A DNA stretch of 64,000 nt, from NCBI RefSeq assembly GCF_000151315.2, contig NW_011887292.1, positions 2,209,181 to 2,273,180 on the forward strand, given 5' to 3'. A program made the position numbers and the translations under genes. Source of the stretch: Capsaspora owczarzaki ATCC 30864. Taxonomy: Eukaryota > Opisthokonta > Filasterea. Below the pieces are notes generated by a model. It was given only the letters and a program-made list of their open reading frames with translations. It ran no database searches and was not told the DNA's origin. Below are positions 1 through 11,692 of this stretch, one piece after another. Numbering within the stretch: the stretch's first letter is position 1; each line of letters begins with the position of its first letter.

Positions 1-180
1 TTCGTTGTGTTTAATTGATTTTTTTCTTTCTTCTTTGTTTTCTAAAAGTCAATTCGTTGTAGAGTTTGGTTTGTGTTGTGTAATGAAAATGAAATATGAA
101 ATTGCCCAGAACAAGATGATGATTTTGGTATTATTCTAATGGTACAATCGCATCATCCAACAAGTACAATCGAGCACGAG

Positions 181-3100
181 CTATGACTGTAGCTCGTCAA
201 ACAGGCTACTGGCGAGTTGATCGGTCGCCAGTTGTGCAAGCAGACACTCTGTCCAAGCAGCGCTCGTCCCGTTGGCATCCAGTCCAACGCGGTGGCCCTT
301 TGGATCTCCAGCATCAGATAATTCTGCGAGCAGTCGGGCGTGGAGAGCCTGCGCAAGTTGGTCCGACGCGGCTGGATTGGTGGCACTGCATGGCTTGCAA
401 CTCATGCCAGACGGACACGCCGAGCTCAATGCAGCGACAAGCTGTCGGCCGTAAGCTGGCTGGTGCGCGGCAATTTCCAGCCGACAGCTCACTCCAGGGG
501 TGGATGAGGCGCGCATTGTTACAAAAGCAAAACGGGACACGTCCGAATCGAGCTGGCGGATGGATGTAAACAGCAACGAAGCCGGCTGCGTTGAGGGCAA
601 AGTGTCAAGGCTGGAAGAAGAAGCACTTGAGTGCATTGGAACGAGCCCCAAAGAGGCCAAGATTCGGGTGACTATTCGCTCCAGAGGCTGAGACCATTCG
701 GGTTTGGTCCGCAATTCGACTGCCGTGACAGAGGTACAAATGTTGGGCCACTCGCTCCAAGCAGGAAGCTCGCTGTGTGTGCTTTGCAACGGGTTGGCGG
801 ATGTGCGTGCACGAATGTGCAGCGTGTGCTCCCCCAACGCTTGGAACCGGTCTGAAAACTGTGTGAGTTGTTCCGAAAAGCTGGCTCCGTCCATTCTTTC
901 GTCGATTGGAGCAAAGCGCCAAGCAGCAAGCACGGGCTGTGCCAGCGTCGTCGCACACGGCGGGGCGTCCAGGTAGTACGCTGCAATAATGCACGCACGA
1001 GCGCCAGGCTCGAGTCGAGAATGCGTTGCAGACCAAGACGGCGACGCGTCCAGCTGGTTTGGATTGGCGGCTTGCAGCACGAGCCGCAAGTCAAAGAGAG
1101 GACTGGACACATCAAGCAAACAAACAAGCAGGCAAACAAGCAAGCATGCACAGTCAGACATTTGCAAGCTCATCTCGCCCATGCTCCAAGATGGAACAAG
1201 ACAGCGCCAAATATCGTACTATAGACCAGAATTCTCAAGAATGCATCGAACGACGATCAACCGACCACCAAGGACACAATAGTCGAGCTGATCCAGCGCC
1301 ACCTGCGTCACGGCAATCTCGGATGCTGCCTGAGCCTGCGACTCTGCCGCTGCAGGTTTTCCCACGATCGTTGATAAACCGGAAGTCATACTTGGACGAT
1401 GGTTGTTCTGCACGGCAGGAGACGGCAGGCACACTGACAAAGAAGCTGAATCCGCGAGCAAGCCCACTCTGAAGCGGAGCTCTCGTTCGTGCGCAACGCT
1501 CAATGCAGCAAGGCTCGCAAGTGCTTGTCGCTCGCGCTCGGCTTTGAAGGCATCCATGACGTCGAGAGAGCGGATTTGCTCCCAGCCGCAGCTAATTCGT
1601 GAACGTAGGATGCGAAGCACGCGGTCCAGGGCCCGCTGCTGGTCCTCACTGCTAAAGGTTTCGCTCAGAGCACGGTCGCCTTGACATGTGCGGTCTTTAG
1701 CAGCTCCAAAATCGTGTGCACCCGGATCTGCGATCGCAAACAAGTTCTCCTCGTCATTGAAGTTGTCTGCTCCTCCACCAGCCCGAAGTCTGGGAAGCAG
1801 AGCCCGCGGAACCGGCGAAATTGCAACACGGGGCACCGTTGGCGTAGTCTCTCCGCCAGAAGAGACATCGGCGACGTGAGTGGGGAGCTGCGGAAACTCG
1901 ACCAACACGAGCATACCCGCGTCGCTTGACCGGGCTTCGTCGCAGTGACAAACGGCTGGAAGAGTGACTGCACCATGCATGAGCGAGCTGTTGAGCTGGG
2001 TGCTCTGCAGTCTGCCGTCCCGACTGAGGGAGATGGCAGAGACAGCACTCCCAGCCTCATTGGAGAGCACAACTCCTGCGCAAATCTCAAGGGAATGGGC
2101 AGAGCCTGTTGTGCACGGCCGAACACAGCCGCCGTTTCCAAGGCTCACGGTTGGCAACTGAACTGGACAGATTGAGCTGGGGATGCCCGAGACTCCGACG
2201 GCGCACACAGGAACTCCGTCACACACGAGAATGACCTGCTCCGCAATCGTTCCTACGAGCCCGACCAGCGACAGTCGGCCATGCGAATCGATGCGGGGTG
2301 GTGCAATAAAACAACAGCTGACAATGCTGGCGTATTGTGGCGGAAGAAAAGACTCGTATAACAGCGTGCATTGGCTCAACCAGGTTTCATCCAGGCCAAA
2401 AGGAGTAGAAACGAGATACTGGAGGCGCACAATCCATTGAGTGGGGTCGTTTGGACTTTTGGAGGCCACGAGTGCCACTGGCAATGAACATGGACTCGAC
2501 AGTGTCACGCTGTCCCTCATAAATAGACCGGGAGTTACGCTGCCAATCCAAACAGACACGGATTCAGGTTCCAACGGGTGAACGCTTGCACTCCATTGGC
2601 TTTCTTCCTCGGAGAGCTCAAGCGGTAGGACATGAATTGGTGCTTCCATAGCGTCGCTGTCGCCTGCAAGGTCTTCACGGATTGCTTGCTGAGCGCTGGG
2701 ACTGCTGAACAACACCAAATCGCTTTTCGTCGCCCAGAGAAAGTGTGGTCCATCGAGCAGCATGAAATGCCCGCCGAGCGGAGCAACCCCAGACGCATCT
2801 GGCCATAGTTCAAGCTCGAATCTCGACAGTGTGGCTAAGGGTGTAATTCGAAGCCCACCACCACAACTAGGAGAAAAGGAGCCTTGTTGCTCGATCGTCA
2901 TGACCAATAGTTCGTTGCACAGCTGGAAGAGTGCATGCGTCACCATCATGCCAGAGTAGGTGTCAGCAACAGTGCGAGCATCCAGCAAGCTACATGTCAC
3001 AGATGCATCCGCGGGATCGGTCAGCTCGAGCTCGTGGGAAGCCGAACTCGTCATTCGAAACTTTGGCGCTTCTGCTGCAGGGTTGGTCGCTTCATCGGCA

Positions 3101-3660
3101 CTCGTCGCGAAAAGGCCGTGGCGGGAAATCCCTGGAATGACGTGCTCGCCCGCGATACTCTCACCCGCGGGCTCAGCCTCGCTCGGGTGGTGCTGAGAAT
3201 GATGATCGTTCCGAAACAGAAACGCGCGAAATGCGGCTCGAAATTGGCGGGCATTCTGGGCCAACAACGACGCTTGAGACGCTGTGGTCGCCGCGTGTGC
3301 TCGGCTGGATGTCGCAGCGCTTGCATTGCTAATATGCGCTGGCGACGCGCGGGCAGACCAGGCCAAGAGCTGCAGGACGAGCACGGCGCCAGGAAACGCC
3401 GACGAGCAGTCTGAAACGACTCTGATGTCCGACGCGACCACATCGAGCACGCTGGCATCCTCAGAGAGCACAGCAGAGGCTGGGCCAGAGCCAGATCCGT
3501 GGAAGAGCCGGGGTCGCTTCGAGGGCGAGATCGACCCTGTCGGTGAGCGCGCTGCCGCTCTTCCGAGCATCTCACCGCAGCGCTTGAAAAGACTGGGTCT
3601 CGTCAACGTCTGGCACAATAAATCCTGTCGATTATGAAGGAGGTTGTACGAATCGAGCAT
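181..3660 (-). CDS. FANCB: FANCB-like Fanconi anaemia core complex protein
   Basis: FANCB is a beta-propeller/coiled subunit of the Fanconi anaemia core complex; with FANCL and FAAP100 it forms the catalytic module that ubiquitinates FANCD2 during crosslink repair in the nucleus. I recognise it from two blocks that align by eye with vertebrate FANCB: LLDGPHFLWATKSDLVLF (vertebrate FNGPLILW...), and LPPQYASIVSCCF followed by a propeller strand ending VILVCDGVPVCAV (vertebrate IPPAYSSVV...). The start is taken at the ATG at 3660 (MLDSYNLLHNRQD); the frame runs further upstream but only through low-complexity residues. The long first exon is open to about 1219; the last exon (about 1102 to 181) follows an acceptor CAG near 1103. 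The donor is not certain (a phase-compatible GT lies near 1245). About 1,100 residues, longer than the 859 of human FANCB. Family call is fairly firm, intron placement is not. Confidence 0.68.
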
Positions 3661-3840
3661 GCTGCAGATCTCAGCGTGGAAGCACGGCGAGAAAATGATG
3701 ATGATTGTGAAACAAAGTGAAACAAAGCTGCGACCGTATATGTTTGGTTTATCAGTCAAAGAGTGCAAAAACAACAACAACAACAACAACACTGAAGCTC
3801 ATTTGGCACACTTGTACTGCAAGAACGCAATCCCACCCGT

Positions 3841-6672
3841 TCAAACGATTTCGCGACGAGGGCCGCGAGCGTCAAAGCGCATTTCGTTGCGCGCAACAAC
3901 AATCTCGAACAGGGCAAGAACGGTATCCCACTGATCAATCGACCCCATGAATGGGCAATGAGTCGCAAAGAAGCGAGTGATGGTACCAAGGTGGAGAGCG
4001 TGCAAAAGAGCCGGGGGAGGGGACGGCGATTGCAATCGCGCATCCAACGTTGCGGCGTCACTACGAGCGGGATCGAATCGGGACAGAGATTGCCACGATT
4101 TGAAGTCGGTAATCACGGGAATTGGAGAAGGCTTTGCATTGATTTTGTTGGTGTTGCTGCTGCTGCTATTGCTGATATTGCTGCCACTGGTATTCTGCTC
4201 CACACCGGCCGCATCGCTGCCACCGTTACTCAAATCAAAGATGGTGCGCGACAGGAACAGTCGACCAATCGAGTCTGCCGGCTGAGCCCACTTGACGAGT
4301 ATCTGCCAGGCGCGAGGAATGTCCTGCGGCAGACCGTTGCCGTAGGCCAACATGTGAGCGAGGTACAGAGGCGAAAGCGAATTTTTGAATGGCATCATGC
4401 CAGTGAGGGTGAGGTCGGCGTTGAAGGTGGGGTTGGCGTGAGTCCAAGCGCCGATGAAAACCTTCAGCTCGAGCGCTCGAAGACTCTTGGGTGGGTGGGT
4501 GGTGGCAGCGGTGACATCGGCGTATGCAGCAGCAAATTCGCCCAGATAAACGTGCGCGGTCGCTCGCTGCACAAACAGCTCGTTCAGGCTGTGCTGCAAC
4601 TGCGCGGTGGGCGTAGCTATGGGCGTGCTACCGGATGCTGACGCTGTGATGTCGGCAAAACTGTCCGCGCCACCTTCGTCGAGGAATCCTGCAGAAATAG
4701 CTTCGGTAGCGGCCACGGACGTGGCGAGCGAGCCTCCATGGATGTTGTGTGCACGAACGGCCTGAAGTTGCGCCGTAGTGGTTTCGATGGCGCTCGTTGC
4801 AACATTGACGGCCAGCCGGAAGCAGAGCAACGCCAGCTTCTGCGTGTCCGTCAAGATGGATGCGGTAAGGTTGGCGCTTTGATGGTTTAAAAACGACTTG
4901 CCCAGCAGGTTGACTGCTTCGACGGCATTCAGCGGGTCATTCATGCGCATCGAAATCAGCAGCAGCTGGCGAATTTGGGACATGGCCACCGGCCGCACAC
5001 AGCCCAAAAGTTGGAATTTGGCTGCCAAATGGGCAGACGGGCCCGAGCCGAGTGCCGCACCACGAATCAACATGGCCAGAGCCCGAGATTTGGATCGTTG
5101 GAGTTGCTCCACCGACGAAGAAGAGGCATCTCGGTCGCCGCGACCTTCGCCCGGAAACGGTAGAGTGCCAATCACGCCAAGATAGCCAGCGCGGAGCAAA
5201 CACTCGGGATGATCGTGCTCGATAGCGTCCATCAGGCGCTTTGCCGCACCAGAGCGCTCAGCCTGGGCCAACAGCTGGGTGAAGCTGGTTCGCGCGATGG
5301 CATAGTCAAACCCGTCATTCGACGCCTCGCGCAGCTGAGTTTGGCTGAGATCGCGGACACGATTCAGATCAAACTCTGGGTGGATGCGTGTGGCGTACAT
5401 GGCATACAGCACTTGAGCAGGCGGGTAATGATCGCGGAGGGCTGGCACAAGCGCATTGTAACCCGCGCTGGCGGGGGTCATGCCTGGTCGTTGCAAAATG
5501 CCAGAAAAGTAGGCAAACGCGTGAACCGCGCATACAAACGAATTTCCCTGTCCGCTGCCGTCGATAAACCACTGTCGCAGAGAAGCTTGTGCAGCCGGTG
5601 AATGTAGCAGCGCAGCAATCTCGCTGGCAAAGGCGTTGATAAATCCAGAGCGGAATCGCAACGAGAAGAGCAAGCTGATGATCAGGCGAGGATCAATTGT
5701 GAGCGGCGACGACGCAGTGCGGCCAGCTGCAGACACGAGGGTTTCACTCCAAAGCGTAGTAGCGGCAGACACAAACCCAAGTTGGTAGAATACTGCGCCC
5801 TCGTAAAAGCGAATCCCGTCCACGGCTGAAACAATCCGCTCGCGGAGGCCTTGAAGAGCGGACGCTTGCCGCAGACTGTCGCTCGCCCCATCCGCATCTA
5901 GGGATGCCGTGGGCAATGTCGCCCTGCGTTCGAGTTCATCTTGCAGCAATCGAAGCTGGTTCTTGATGCGCCCGTAGACGGGGCGCAACGAAGCTAGGTG
6001 CGGGGCGCGCCCAAACGTGGCGTCCTTGCGCTGGTAAAAGGCAGAGGTCCAAACCACGATCGCGTTTGAAAAGTCGCCTGTCGACATGTCTGCCAGCTCC
6101 TTGGCGGTCGCTGTGTTCGGTAGGGCAAAGAGCGGGTTGCGGTTCGCCGGGACGGACGTGTGCACCTGGGCCGGCAGACGCTCGGTCGAATCCCAGCGCC
6201 GGCCAGTCCTGGAGTCTATTGCTTGAGTGCTCGCAGACGCATCCTGTCCGGTCGCGTGGTCTGCGGCCCCGTTCGTCGAGTCAGACCCAGTTGCAGCAGT
6301 AGCAGCAGGAGCAGGAGGAGCAGCTGTGCTTTGGCATCGTCGTTGAGTGGAAGGCCATTGCAGCTGCTCAGAGCCGTCCAGCAACCGGCAGCCCTGCAAA
6401 ACAGATGCGCCAGGCTGATGGAACATGGCAGGCATCGTCGTCCGAGCAGTTGCAGCGGTGATGGCTCGCAGTCCTCGCTCGGGCATGGCAGCAAGCAGGC
6501 TCATCGCGCGTCCCTTCGCTGCCAGCAGACGCTCGGCACCCGCGATCGCGCCAACGACGCGTGGAGAGCATCTGGATGGCGCGAATGATGAATTATTGCA
6601 CGCAGTAGTAGCGGCGGCTGAGATCGCCGCAGACGAGCGCGGAACGACGGACGCTCCAGCACGCGACAGCAT
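3841..6672 (-). CDS. Putative mitochondrial Sel1/TPR-like helical repeat protein
   Basis: Single-exon frame of about 943 residues. The first ATG of the open frame is at 6672 (MLSRAGASVVPRSSAA); codons upstream of it give no ATG. The first 130 residues are rich in Arg, Ala and Ser, lack acidic residues and end near QRRCQSTAAPP, which looks like a mitochondrial presequence with a processing site. The rest is mostly alpha-helical. Near the C-terminus a stretch LAHMLAYGNGLPQDIPRAW matches the Sel1-like repeat pattern (A-x-L-A-x-x-Y-G-x-G-x-x-x-D-x-x-x-A), and other helical pairs look TPR-like. I do not recognise an ortholog; PTCD or DELE1-type mitochondrial scaffold proteins are possibilities. 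It is head-to-head with INTS3 (about 300 bp apart), so the two probably share a promoter. Confidence 0.6.
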   Translation of the reverse strand: MLSRAGASVVPRSSAAISAAATTACNNSSFAPSRCSPRVVGAIAGAERLLAAKGRAMSLLAAMPERGLRAITAATARTTMPAMFHQPGASVLQGCRLLDGSEQLQWPSTQRRCQSTAAPPAPAATAATGSDSTNGAADHATGQDASASTQAIDSRTGRRWDSTERLPAQVHTSVPANRNPLFALPNTATAKELADMSTGDFSNAIVVWTSAFYQRKDATFGRAPHLASLRPVYGRIKNQLRLLQDELERRATLPTASLDADGASDSLRQASALQGLRERIVSAVDGIRFYEGAVFYQLGFVSAATTLWSETLVSAAGRTASSPLTIDPRLIISLLFSLRFRSGFINAFASEIAALLHSPAAQASLRQWFIDGSGQGNSFVCAVHAFAYFSGILQRPGMTPASAGYNALVPALRDHYPPAQVLYAMYATRIHPEFDLNRVRDLSQTQLREASNDGFDYAIARTSFTQLLAQAERSGAAKRLMDAIEHDHPECLLRAGYLGVIGTLPFPGEGRGDRDASSSSVEQLQRSKSRALAMLIRGAALGSGPSAHLAAKFQLLGCVRPVAMSQIRQLLLISMRMNDPLNAVEAVNLLGKSFLNHQSANLTASILTDTQKLALLCFRLAVNVATSAIETTTAQLQAVRAHNIHGGSLATSVAATEAISAGFLDEGGADSFADITASASGSTPIATPTAQLQHSLNELFVQRATAHVYLGEFAAAYADVTAATTHPPKSLRALELKVFIGAWTHANPTFNADLTLTGMMPFKNSLSPLYLAHMLAYGNGLPQDIPRAWQILVKWAQPADSIGRLFLSRTIFDLSNGGSDAAGVEQNTSGSNISNSSSSNTNKINAKPSPIPVITDFKSWQSLSRFDPARSDAATLDARLQSPSPPPALLHALHLGTITRFFATHCPFMGSIDQWDTVLALFEIVVARNEMRFDARGPRREIV

Positions 6673-6968
6673 CCAAGCCAAAGAAAGCAAGAACAAAAGG
6701 ACTAGCTTGGCCGTTATCAGTTAGGTTGGGTGATGAAATGAGCTGAATGTGTGAATGTCAATGTCAGTGTCAATGGGAATGGGAATGGGTCTTTGACACC
6801 GATCGCAGCACGGCAGAAACTGTTCCTTGGAGATCAATGATCGATTCGCTTTGAGCAGCAAAGCTCGGCCGTTTAGTTTACTGTATAATACTTTTGCTTG
6901 TTTTGTTGGGGCTCAGTTCAGATTTTGACCGTTCTTTTTTTTTTTCTGAGCAGCCGAGACCAACAGAA

Positions 6969-9133
6969 ATGCCATTGCTTGGGACGGCGCCGCAGCCGCC
7001 TCAGCCACTGTCGTCGTCCTTCTCGTCGGGCGCAGCAGCGGCATCAAGTGGCAGTACTATCAGTAATAGTCTCAGTGGTAGCAATAGTCTCAGTGGTGGC
7101 GGATTGAGCCAGACCTCCAGCTCCAGCTCCAGCACCAATACCAATACGCAGCTGCTTCCAGTCGTCCACCCCGGCGCAGTCCACGCCCAGCTGATCAAGC
7201 ACTCCACCGGCTCCCGATTGCTCAGCGTCAATCCCATTGACGAGCCAGAGCCGTTCGACGTCGAGCTCGAAGGCCATTTTCGGCAGCTGTCCGAGCACGT
7301 CGCCGCTGCGCCCGAGCACCGTCCGCTCTCTGCCGTGCTCTTCGAAATGGTGAGCAAAAGCAAAGCCAGCCAAAGTCTGACTCCTTTCTGAGTTCGATCA
7401 GCTCAAGTTGCAAGTGGTGGGGAAGCGTTTCGTTGTGAATCCCTCTACTCCGATGCTACTCTCTCCCTTCCACCCTCCCCATACCTCCACTGCACCCTTA
7501 TTCATGTTTGACATTCAATGGGGGAAATGATGCCGTGCCAATCTAACTTTAATTCAACTGGCGTTTTTGTGTGTATTCTCATCCTTACTGCAGGTGTCCG
7601 CGACGCCGCACGCGCACAATAACGTCGTGTCAGCGCTGTGCTATGGCATGCTCACGGGTCTCACGCTGGGGAAACCGCTGCCACAGATAGTCGTCGGCGT
7701 TCATCCGCCACTCAACCCTAGTGAATCGGCGGCACTGTCAGAGCTGTCGCTATTGTATTTGCGGCAATTGCGCGACGTTGTTCGGGACAACTTTATCTTT
7801 CTCGTGTCCCTGCTGGATCGGCTGTGCGGCACGTTCGCCCATCGCTTGCTGGACAGCGTTCGCCCGCAGGTGGTGGCTCTTGTCGACCATTTGATCGTAT
7901 CACGCGTTCAGGGTGCCGAGAACCTGGTGCCTCTCCTTTTGCGCCAAATCCGCTCGGGCGACGTGTCGGCGAGCAACACACACTTTGCCTCCCTAGTGCT
8001 CGATACGCTCATCCAGCCCCATTTGCAGTGGGTGTACTTGTACCCCGCTCTGGTCTCGCAGATTTTCTACACGTATTTGCGGTTGATTGCCGATCACGCG
8101 CGTGTTGCGCCGCAGCTGGATCGGCTTCGGCAAAGAGAGACCGAGTTCTGCCTCACGCTGTGGCGCGAGCGCTTTGTCGATTGCTCGGCAATCGGCCGCG
8201 ATGTGCTACGCGCGCTCCAGCTTGTCGGCAATCTGCCCGAATTTGCGAGTCTGTGGACAGACCTGATCCACCGCCCAACCACGCTCAACGCCCACTTTCC
8301 AGGCGTGAAGCAAATCCTTCGAACCGACACCCGCGCGCGGTTTCTAGTAGGCCGCACCACTCTCGACCTCGAGTCCAAGCTGCGCTTCCTGCTGACCACG
8401 GTCAAGCACGGCGAGCTGCGCCGCTATTATCAGTGGTTTGCGAAAAAGTACCTGGAAGCGCCAGAGTCCGAGGCCATGCTGCCTGATCTGATTCGCTACG
8501 TGTGCTGCGCCTACCATCCGACCAACGAGGTCCTGGCCTCGGATGTGGCGCCACGTTGGATGACCATCTCGTGGCTCATGTGGCGAGCAAAGTCTCCGAC
8601 CGCCATGGCGGACGTCAGGCTGGCCCTGTTCTACGACTGGATGTTTTTCGATCCGGCTCGATCAAACATTATGAATATCGAGCCCGGCATTCTATTAATT
8701 CAACACATGCTCAATATGAATGGCACGTTTGCCGCTTCGCTGCTCGAGTTTGTCTGCTTGATTGCGACCGAGTTTGTCCCGTCGCTCTCCAGCTCGATTA
8801 CAACGAGCTTGCGCGCAGCCTTCTACACGTGCGTCAGCAAGCGCGTCATCCCGTCGCTTTCTGCCATCGTCAACCACACGAGTATTGACGAGCCGCTGCG
8901 GGACAAGTTTAACACGACATTTCCAGGGTTGCTGGCCGAATGTGGTGGCTCGGGGAAATCGCGACGGCCTTCTGCGACCGATAATGGATTGCGCGGAACT
9001 GCAGACGCTGGACCTGCAGGCACGGCGGGTGGTAGTAATACCGGGAGCGATGGCGGGCGGATTAGCCCAAGTTCTCGTGCTCCTGTTCCTGCTGTTGCTG
9101 TTCCCTCTGTTGTTACTGCTGCTCCCTCTGCTG

Positions 9134-9181
<48 letters not shown>

Positions 9182-10870
9182 CGACCGCTGCTTTGCCGAG
9201 CGTTGCTGTTGGCGCTAAATCTCCTGCGTCTGATTCTCAGGACGAGCCGATAGGTGTGGATCCGCCCGCCATCGCAGACTCCATGACTGATCTCGTTTCG
9301 CCGACTCCCGGCGAGGACACGGTGACCGGCATGGACATTGTTGATGAAAAGGAGCCAGAACAAGTGACCGACGACCAGATTGCGGATATTTTGCATGTGA
9401 GCGTGGCAGATCTTGTGCGCGCGCCAGCGTCCGAGGCCGCGGCCAACGCCGTAGTGCGCATTGCAGAGTGCCTAAACTCGCCAGCCGCAACGCCTCCAAC
9501 TATCTTTACGTACGAATCGGGCATCGGAGAGGCGCTTGAGAATGCCCTTCCTCTGTCGTTGGTCGCGTCGACAGGCTCGCCAGCTGCGCTACTCGGGTGG
9601 TATGGCGCACTTTTTGCTCTTGTGGACACGCTCGAGGGAACGCAGCGATCGGTCGCCTGGAAGTTCCTGTTGCAGCATCTTCGAGGCCCGGTACCGTCGG
9701 TGTCGTACATGGCATGGCTGTATGCATTTGCACGTCAAGATCACGTCATCTACGAGCTGTACGACACTGTGCTGGCAGCAACACACTCGAGCGGAGATGA
9801 GGAGGAACGGCGGTTGACTTTTTGCGCCGACTGCATCGTTGCTCAAGACACGTCCGTCCACTTGTTCTTTTTCATTGTCACTTCTGTGGCCTTTCGATCT
9901 CGACTCGCCGACCTCGCGCGCGGCAACACGGCGCTATTACATGCTGCTGTTGGCATTCTGGACGCCTCACAGCTCTATCGAATGGTGTGCGATGTCTCGC
10001 TCCAGCGGTACACGCTGGGCTGGACTGTGCAAACGATGGTCGAGACTGCCGACTGGGAAACGTTCGAACAGCAGGCTGTATGGCAGCTTGTTGTTGCAGA
10101 GATTGCCAGTCCATTGTGTGGTCGTACGCACGGGCAGGCAGCGTCTGAATTTGTGCAAGGTGTGCTGGATGCGCTCCGCATGTCAGGTATGTTGACACGG
10201 ATAGGTTTTTGTAGGTGTGGAGCTTTCCTCTTTCCGCCCTTCACCAGCTCATCGCTTGACTGCTTGTTCTCGTCTTTGTTTAGAGTCGTGCCCAGAAGCG
10301 CTGACCGGGTTGCTGCCTCTGATTTGCAATCTTGCTCCGACGCCCGAGCTCGTGGCCGCCGCGCTGCAGCTGTCTTCGCGGGATGCGCACGACTTTGTGC
10401 GTCTGGTTTTGAACACTTGGGTGCTGCGTCATCGACCAGAGCTGTTGAACAGTGTGCAGACCTTTATGGATCGAGTTCAAGCCGTGTCCAGCGATGACAC
10501 GACGCAGCAACAGCGTGCAACCACTGGTGTCCGCCAACTTCTTCACGCCATCGAGGCGAATGAAAGGGCCGCGAGCACGCCATCCAGTCATCGTGCTCGG
10601 TCGCGCGACGCTTCTTCGTCGTCGTCATCATCAGCCGCGTCCTCGCACGAGCTGCATGAGGCTGCAGTCGCTGCTCGAGCAGCGTTGCTCTTTCCCCGCA
10701 GTCGCCTTGACGCCGTTGAGGGCATGCTTGCCTACGCTGGTCTCGACGCCGAGACCGTTGCCAGCACCTTCCCAAAGTGCGCGAGCTACATTGACGGCAT
10801 GCGCAAGCGCCGGCCTCACAGTGATGACGATGAAGCTACCGACCGCCAGATCAAGCGTGCACGGGAGTGA
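6969..10870 (+). CDS. INTS3: Integrator complex subunit 3
   Basis: INTS3 is a scaffold of the nuclear Integrator complex (snRNA 3' processing, promoter-proximal termination) and of the SOSS single-strand DNA-binding complex. Exons: 6969-7349, 7594-10186, 10284-10870; all three join in phase, giving about 1,186 residues (human 1,043). Recognition rests on long HEAT-like blocks such as FYDWMFFDPARSNIMNIEPG and SAIVNHTSIDEPLRDKFN, which match the human protein closely, and on the N-terminal block NNVVSALCYGMLTGLTL. The ATG at 6969 is chosen because it follows a T-rich leader and opens a Ser-rich tail. The middle carries a long low-complexity insert: an Ala run encoded by GCT repeats (about 9138-9180) and a Ser/Gly-rich stretch, lying where the human protein has a disordered linker. 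The C-terminus ends in a basic DRQIKRARE tail. Confidence 0.9.
9138..9180 (+). repeat. GCT trinucleotide run coding poly-Ala in INTS3
   Basis: Near-perfect GCT repeat, read in frame as about 14 alanines. Opposite-strand frames over it read as poly-Ser and are shadows. Triplet runs like this expand and contract readily, so the length is likely polymorphic. Confidence 0.9.
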
Positions 10871-10957
10871 TGTGGTTTTCGTTTCGGTCATTTTTGACCA
10901 GCGTTGTGTTATTATGATTTCAATACAAGGGTTGTTCAACCGCACCACTGAACTTGT

Positions 10958-11004
10958 GGCTGGATCGATTTCCTCACTATTGGCTGGATCGATTTCCTCA
11001 CTAT
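10958..11004 (+). repeat. Tandem duplication of a 24-bp unit
   Basis: A 23-base segment beginning GGCTGGATCGATTTCC occurs twice, one base apart, between the INTS3 stop and the lumazine synthase start. It is in the likely promoter or 5' leader of the latter. Confidence 0.85.
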
Positions 11005-11109
11005 CGTTGAGTATTGAGCAGTGTGAGTACCAGATCTCAGATCTGGAAACATGTTACGAGCCGCTCGGCTCAGTCTCCGTTTGTTTCTGTTTGCGAAATA
11101 ATCACCGCG

Positions 11110-11619
11110 ATGGCGACAGCACACAAGGGCGTTGAGCTGCCGACCCTGAACGGCCGAGGACTGCGCATCGGCATTGTGCGCGCACGATGGAACCCGACCG
11201 TGATTGATGCGCTGAACGCCGGGTGTCGCGCTGCGCTGCTTGAGAGCGGGGTGGCCGAGTCGGACATTGTCGAGGTGATGGTTCCGGGCTCCTACGAGTT
11301 GCCGTTCGCAGCCAGCGTGCTGCTCAACTCTGCGGATGCCAAGGTGGACGCTGTCGTGTGCCTCGGCTGCCTGATCAAGGGCGAGACCATGCACTTTGAG
11401 TACATTTGCGAGGCCGTCACGCAGGGCATCATGCGGCTGAATCTGGACAGTGGCAAGCCAGTCATGTTTGGCGTGCTCGCCTGTCTCACAATGGACCAGG
11501 CGCTCGCTCGCGCGGGGCTCGGCGACAGTCCCTCCAAGCACAACCACGGCATCGACTGGGGCAAGGGTGCTGTCGAGATGGCTCTGCTCCGAACGCAGTT
11601 CCCTCGCAGCTCAAAGTGA
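11110..11619 (+). CDS. RIB4: 6,7-dimethyl-8-ribityllumazine synthase
   Basis: Catalyses the penultimate step of riboflavin synthesis, condensing 5-amino-6-ribitylaminouracil with 3,4-dihydroxy-2-butanone 4-phosphate. 169 residues in one exon, the normal length. Family motifs are all present: the N-terminal GIVRARWNPTVIDAL strand, the VPGSYELPFA substrate loop, and VCLGCLIKGETMHFEYI with the catalytic His, then the C-terminal helix GAVEMALLRTQF. Start at 11110 (context CGCGATGG); the upstream extension of the frame has no further convincing start. No targeting peptide, so probably cytosolic as in fungi. Animals lack this enzyme; its presence fits a free-living or osmotrophic protist. It lies 239 bp downstream of INTS3. 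Confidence 0.96.
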   Translation: MATAHKGVELPTLNGRGLRIGIVRARWNPTVIDALNAGCRAALLESGVAESDIVEVMVPGSYELPFAASVLLNSADAKVDAVVCLGCLIKGETMHFEYICEAVTQGIMRLNLDSGKPVMFGVLACLTMDQALARAGLGDSPSKHNHGIDWGKGAVEMALLRTQFPRSSK

Positions 11620-11686
11620 TTTCGCGGTTGTTTTTTTCCACTGTGCTCATCGCGTCGCAGAGAGGGTTAGCATCGTGTAACAATGT

Positions 11687-11692
11687 AATAAA
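11687..11692 (+). terminator. Polyadenylation signal (AATAAA) of lumazine synthase
   Basis: A canonical AATAAA lies 68 bases after the stop codon in an A-rich context. Position and sequence fit a poly(A) signal; no transcript evidence is available. Confidence 0.4.

Noticed and set aside
8695-9396. Minus-strand frame with a long poly-Ser tract.
   Set aside because: It is the shadow of the GCT repeat and Ser/Gly region of INTS3.
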